Source of the DNA: Collinsella sp.
GTDB lineage: Bacteria; Actinomycetota; Coriobacteriia; Coriobacteriales; Coriobacteriaceae
Length of the DNA stretch: 8,049 nucleotides
NCBI GenBank assembly: GCA_018373675.1
Contig: JAHAGQ010000040.1
Span: 1 to 8,049 of the forward strand
Reading direction: 5' to 3'
The position numbers were made by a program, and so were the translations under genes. Each line of letters opens with the position of its first letter. Position 1 is the stretch's first letter. Shown one piece after another: positions 5,424 through 8,049 of this stretch. Below the pieces are notes generated by a model. It worked only from the letters and a program-made list of their open reading frames with translations. It was not told the origin of the DNA and searched no databases.

Positions 5424-5498
5424 GGGCGATTGGCTCAGGGGTAGAGCATATCCTTCACACGGATGGGGTCACAAGTTCGAATCTTGTATCGCCCACCA
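5424..5498 (+). tRNA. tRNA-Val(CAC)
   Basis: A complete cloverleaf: acceptor GGGCGAT/ATCGCCC (5424-5430 with 5488-5494), D stem GCTC/GAGC, anticodon stem 5449-5453 with 5461-5465, and T arm ACAAG-TTCGAAT-CTTGT (5471-5487). The anticodon CAC is at 5456-5458 and reads GTG. The 3' CCA is encoded (5496-5498). Confidence 0.95.
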
Positions 5499-5509
5499 TC
5501 TAAAGTACA

Positions 5510-5545
5510 GGTCAGAGGTGTTAAGCCTCTGGCCTTTTTCTTTTT
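5510..5545 (+). terminator. Rho-independent terminator after tRNA-Val
   Basis: GGTCAGAGG (5510-5518) pairs with CCTCTGGCC (5526-5534) in a 9-bp stem with one G-U pair and a 7-nt loop. TTTTTCTTTTT (5535-5545) follows. Confidence 0.9.
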
Positions 5546-5877
5546 GACACCAAGGCTGACTCCAAAACGAATCGTAGTCGTATAAGGCGTCATTTTTTTC
5601 GCACCCTTTTTGCTGACGCCATTGCATGTTTTGTATAAAACGCATGCGTATTTTCATTGAATTCCCCATGTGATCCGCGCGCAAATGTGGAGACAGGGAC
5701 CACATGCCCAAAGCTCCTTCCAGCGGTTTTCTATCACACGACGGTTTTTTCGGCGGAACTCGGCATGCTTTTGTCAGCATTTGGTTTGCTTCCCGTACTT
5801 ACCCGCATGATGCCCCGGCAGATAATCGGCCATGCCCGCAATCCGCACGGCCTACGGTCGAAACCAGGGGAGGCCAC
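5546..5877 (+). other. Gene-free leader upstream of the AbiEi-like gene, with promoter and hairpins
   Basis: No gene is accepted here. A possible promoter is TTGCTG (5610-5615) with TATAAA (5634-5639), 18 bases apart; the -10 is inside a hairpin made of GCATG plus TTTT (5624-5632) and AAAA plus CATGC (5637-5647). Inverted GGCGTCA/TGACGCC (5586-5592, 5614-5620) flanks a T-rich centre. A second hairpin, ATGTGG/CCACAT (5685-5690, 5700-5705), overlaps an in-frame ATG at 5704. These suggest a regulated or structured leader of about 230 bases, but none is proven. Confidence 0.35.
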
Positions 5878-7035
5878 ATGGACGAAATCGTCTGCGCAAA
5901 CACCGCATTCCGCTACTGGCGCTGCCCACCGCAGGTGCATGACCTCTACCCGCGCCTACCCAGCTCCGATGACGGCTGGCGGACCCTATCCCAAGCCCCT
6001 TTCGTAACCGATGTCCTCAAGACCCCGATTATCGCTGTTGCTTCGCCAGGTTGTTGTAATCACCACTCGGGATTGCGCTCCACTATTCGCTGGGAAGGGG
6101 CTTCGGATACCGGCACAACAACCGACACTCATTTAGGCTTTAGCGTCACCAATCCGCTTAACACGTTATTTACTATGACACGCTTTGTGTCCCAAATAGA
6201 TCTCGTACTGGCTATGTACGAACTTTGCGGCTGGTTTTCTGTTTTCGAGCCGACCCCCGCTGTCGAAATGCAGTTAAAAATCGCGTTAAAGGAGAATCGC
6301 AATTCCAGCACGCAGGATCCGTTCGAACTTGGAGAAGGCGAAGACGAGATTCCTTGGAAACGAGTTTATGCCCGCACAACCGTAAAGGTCCCAGTAAATG
6401 AAGGCCAAACGAACAATCGCGAGGATGGAAGAGAGGTTACGAAACTCAAAGGTACTTCGCTTTGGATGAGAAAGCCACTCATCGAACTGAGCGACTTGCA
6501 TCGATTCGCCGAAAAGGTCAAAAGTCAAATGTGGGGAAAGCAGTTTTATGATGCCGCTCAGCAGGTTATCGGCATTGCTGCATCTCCACTCGAGGTCGCG
6601 GGGGTCCTGCTTCTAAGTCGTTCTCGACGTCTAGGTGGTTCAGGATTCAGATACGTATACCTCAACGATTTAACCCCTCTATCCGAGGAAGCCCAAAGCA
6701 TCGCAGGTCAAAAGGTTTGCTACGGTGACATCGTGATTGTAAACCCAATCCTAATGAAGGCAGCAATTATCGAAATCCAAGGTGAGGTCATCCATGGGTC
6801 AGGCGCGGTACTTGACCAAGATGCGGAGCGCATGACTGCGCTCCAGAGCATGGGTTTCGATGTGTTCTTGGTAACCCACGATATGCTTAACGACAAAAAA
6901 CAGCTAGACGCCATAATCAAAAGCGTCTGCAGTCGTTTGGGGATTCGATATAAAGCCAAATCCGAGGCAATGAAGCGCGCCGAGACGCGACTGCGAGCAA
7001 ATGTTCTGTGCAACTGGTTGGAACTCGGAAATTAG
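5878..7035 (+). CDS. AbiEi/DUF559-like protein with PD-(D/E)XK-type C-terminal region (385 aa)
   Basis: ATG 5878 has GGGGAGG at 5867-5873, spaced 4 bases. The in-frame ATG at 5704 would add a 58-residue stretch of low protein character, so I rejected it. The N-terminal half opens with MDEIVCANTAFRYWR and has ELCGWF (115-120), like the AbiEi-type proteins common in gut Coriobacteria. A low-complexity charged insert (about 138-195) interrupts it. The C-terminal part has ASPLEVAGVLLLS (235-247), GDIVIVNP (283-290), IIEIQGEVIHG (297-307) and DAERMTALQSMGFDVFLVTH (315-334). D284 followed by E299-x-Q301 fits a PD-(D/E)XK/DUF559 nuclease fold, with Q in place of the usual lysine. AbiEi-type proteins are type IV antitoxins or regulators, but no AbiEii toxin gene follows; a tRNA region does. 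Activity is uncertain. Confidence 0.75.
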   Translation: MDEIVCANTAFRYWRCPPQVHDLYPRLPSSDDGWRTLSQAPFVTDVLKTPIIAVASPGCCNHHSGLRSTIRWEGASDTGTTTDTHLGFSVTNPLNTLFTMTRFVSQIDLVLAMYELCGWFSVFEPTPAVEMQLKIALKENRNSSTQDPFELGEGEDEIPWKRVYARTTVKVPVNEGQTNNREDGREVTKLKGTSLWMRKPLIELSDLHRFAEKVKSQMWGKQFYDAAQQVIGIAASPLEVAGVLLLSRSRRLGGSGFRYVYLNDLTPLSEEAQSIAGQKVCYGDIVIVNPILMKAAIIEIQGEVIHGSGAVLDQDAERMTALQSMGFDVFLVTHDMLNDKKQLDAIIKSVCSRLGIRYKAKSEAMKRAETRLRANVLCNWLELGN

Positions 7036-7087
7036 CCGGCGACAAGGCGCTAGAACGACCTAGTTTTCCTGCTAGTGAATTATTATC

Positions 7088-7249
7088 ATTTCAAAACTAT
7101 GCCGGATTACGGGGCTGGACCCGGACCGGCCGTCCATACCCTGCATTTCACGGAATGCGCAAGCCGTCTACCTGCGGTTTTGATTTTACCGATGACGGCA
7201 TGCTCGGGGGTTCCCGGCCTGGCCCCGTAAACCGGCATGGTTTTGAAAT
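7088..7249. repeat. Intergenic element bounded by 28-nt inverted repeats
   Basis: The left arm (7088-7115, beginning ATTTCAAAAC and ending TTACGGGGC) is the reverse complement of the right arm (7222-7249) at 26 of 28 positions, enclosing 106 bp. It contains no gene. The size (162 bp) and paired ends resemble a miniature inverted-repeat element or a large structured intergenic repeat. No obvious target-site duplication is seen. Confidence 0.7.
7134..7175 (+). repeat. Copy A of a 42-nt dispersed motif
   Basis: CCATACCC at the start and GCCGTCTACCTGC at the end match 7919-7960 without gaps at 35 of 42 positions. It lies inside the inverted-repeat element at 7088-7249. Both copies can form a small hairpin around the shared loop CCGTCTA. 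Confidence 0.65.
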
Positions 7250-7361
7250 CGCCGGGTCGGCGGGAGCGCGATTGGCCCCGGTAATGGGCCTGGCGCCGGC
7301 AAGACGGCCGTTGGGCGGATGGCGGCCCGCGCCGCGATTGCGAAATTTTCCAAAATTGTCC
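7250..7361 (+). other. GC-rich intergenic stretch before tRNA-Ala
   Basis: Very GC-rich with many short self-complementary runs (for example around 7272-7310). I see no gene and no single dominant structure. Confidence 0.4.
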
Positions 7362-7390
7362 TTGCATCGTGGTCCGAGTTCCCGTATAGT
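7362..7390 (+). promoter_or_regulatory. tRNA-Ala promoter
   Basis: TTGCAT (7362-7367) and TATAGT (7385-7390) with a 17-base spacer. The -10 ends 12 bases before the tRNA. Confidence 0.8.
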
Positions 7391-7402
7391 ACTTGTTCGC
7401 AC

Positions 7403-7475
7403 GGGGGCGTAGCTCAGCTGGGAGAGCGCTTGACTGGCAGTCAAGAGGTCAGGGGTTCGATTCCCCTCGTCTCCA
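7403..7475 (+). tRNA. tRNA-Ala(GGC)
   Basis: Acceptor GGGGGCG/CGTCTCC (7403-7409 with 7468-7474), anticodon stem CTTGA/TCAAG with loop CTGGCAG, anticodon GGC at 7436-7438, T loop TTCGATT. The third acceptor pair is G-U, the classic alanine identity element. The gene is followed by CCC, so CCA is not encoded, unlike the other two tRNAs here. Confidence 0.95.
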
Positions 7476-7491
7476 CCCGAGCATTGAATGA

Positions 7492-7520
7492 GGCTCCAAC
7501 GCAAGTTGGGGCCTTTTTTT
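7492..7520 (+). terminator. Rho-independent terminator after tRNA-Ala
   Basis: GGCTCCAAC (7492-7500) pairs with GTTGGGGCC (7505-7513) around a GCAA tetraloop and is followed by seven T (7514-7520). Confidence 0.92.
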
Positions 7521-7580
7521 CATATAGGCACACAAGGTCAAAGGCGGCACCATGATCCTCCTGGTCGACAAGATCGTCCG

Positions 7581-7609
7581 TTGAACGGGCGCCGCGTGCA
7601 TGGTAGTAT
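7581..7609 (+). promoter_or_regulatory. Promoter of the CAU tRNA
   Basis: TTGAAC (7581-7586), a 17-base spacer and TAGTAT (7604-7609) preceded by an extended -10 TGG (7601-7603). Initiation near 7616 would give a precursor with a leader of about 59 bases. Confidence 0.7.
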
Positions 7610-7674
7610 TTCACGACGTGGTTCAAAGCGTTGGAGGCTGTTCTGCCACCCCAACTGTAAGTGCCACTTTATAA

Positions 7675-7750
7675 GGGCTCTTGGCGCAACGGTTAGCGCA
7701 GGGGACTCATAATCCCTGGGTTCTGGGTTCGAATCCCGGAGGGCCCACCA
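7675..7750 (+). tRNA. tRNA with CAU anticodon (Ile2 or elongator Met)
   Basis: Acceptor GGGCTCT/AGGGCCC (7675-7681 with 7740-7746), D stem GCGC/GCGC, anticodon stem GGGGA/TCCCT with loop CTCATAA, anticodon CAT at 7708-7710, T arm 7723-7739, encoded CCA (7748-7750). It is not initiator-like, because G1-C72 is paired. C4-G69 and C6, U7 in the acceptor are like tRNA-Ile2, whose C34 is changed to lysidine by TilS to read AUA. Elongator Met cannot be excluded. Confidence 0.9.
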
Positions 7751-7759
7751 GGTTTTTCA

Positions 7760-7795
7760 ACAGGTCAGGCAATATGTCTGGCCTGTTTTCTTTTT
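7760..7795 (+). terminator. Rho-independent terminator after the CAU tRNA
   Basis: ACAGGTCAGGC (7760-7770) pairs with GTCTGGCCTGT (7776-7786) over 11 bp (two G-U pairs) around AATAT, followed by TTTTCTTTTT. Confidence 0.9.
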
Positions 7796-8049
7796 CATGG
7801 CAGTAGTTTCCACTTGCAAATAGCCTGCTTGCTCACTTCCGGGCGCCCTCGGTCGGCTGCCTGCGATGCCGCCGCCACGAAACCGGCCCATCTACTACGT
7901 TTAAGCCCGACCCCTCGACCATACCCCGTATTTCGCGAAAACCGCAGGCCGTCTACCTGCACTGATAATTGTCCTTGGGGGAAGCGGGCACTGCGGGGGC
8001 GCGTCAACAGCGCGCGATTTCCGCGTCGCAGCGCTACCCTGATGCTGAA
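7796..8049 (+). other. Intergenic region at the window end
   Basis: No gene is supported. Apart from the motif copy at 7919-7960, it is GC-rich with scattered short palindromes, including TTTCGCGAAA at 7931-7940. Confidence 0.4.
7919..7960 (+). repeat. Copy B of the 42-nt dispersed motif
   Basis: Matches 7134-7175 at 35 of 42 ungapped positions, including the 13-nt identical end GCCGTCTACCTGC. GCAGG (7944-7948) can pair with CCTGC (7956-7960) around CCGTCTA. No inverted-repeat borders like those of the copy at 7088-7249 are visible around this one. Confidence 0.65.

Noticed and set aside
5469..5780. Minus-strand open frame ending in WWAIQDSNL
   Set aside because: It is a translation of the tRNA-Val antisense strand and the terminator, a common annotation artefact.
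5704..5877. N-terminal extension of the AbiEi-like protein from ATG 5704
   Set aside because: The extra 58 residues have poor protein character, and ATG 5878 has a strong ribosome site where the family usually begins.
7148..7504. Minus-strand open frame containing EGNRTPDLLTASQALSQLSYAP
   Set aside because: This is the classic false protein from reading a tRNA gene backwards (tRNA-Ala here).
5424..7750. Attachment-site duplication of a tRNA 3' end
   Set aside because: I found no second copy of any of the three tRNA 3' ends within the window.

Overview
This 8 kb window reads as an accessory, defence-like stretch in a high-GC, Gram-positive-type bacterium. My best guess is a gut anaerobe of the Coriobacteriia (Collinsella or a relative). 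The basis is strong AGGAGG-type ribosome sites, GC-rich codon use in the 4497-5285 gene, AT-richer genes at 118-4214, and the style of the tRNA genes. This is recognition, not proof. All genes I accept lie on the plus strand.

Left block (1-4214, AT-richer, probably acquired). The end of an unknown gene (1-99) is followed by a 287-residue membrane-anchored protein of unknown function (118-981). Next comes the most striking locus, a probable type III toxin-antitoxin system (1071-1772). It has a promoter, two 52-nt tandem repeats that can each fold as an H-type pseudoknot, a Rho-independent terminator, a TenpN/ToxN-like endoribonuclease gene (1240-1665) and a strong hairpin terminator. A gene-poor stretch with conflicting reading frames follows (1773-2232). 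Then come a two-gene operon, a two-TM protein with a GIY-YIG-type domain (2303-2893) and a possible phosphothreonine-lyase-domain protein (2917-3441), and a translationally coupled DUF4160 pair (3670-4214) preceded by a perfect inverted repeat that looks like an autoregulatory operator.

Middle (4215-5545). A frame-broken remnant (4222-4451) runs into a good promoter and a DUF3825 gene (4497-5285). A tRNA-Val(CAC) with its own terminator comes next.

Right block (5546-8049). A 385-residue AbiEi/DUF559-like protein with a PD-(D/E)XK-like C-terminal region (5878-7035) is followed by a 162-bp intergenic element bounded by 28-nt inverted repeats, tRNA-Ala(GGC), and a CAU-anticodon tRNA (Ile2 or elongator Met). 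Each tRNA has a terminator, and the last two have clear promoters. A motif inside the intergenic element recurs at 7919-7960.

Taken together, a type III toxin-antitoxin locus, a DUF4160 pair, a membrane GIY-YIG protein and an AbiEi-like protein beside tRNA genes suggest an island of small defence or stability modules. That joint role is inference; only the type III layout is strongly supported by the sequence itself.
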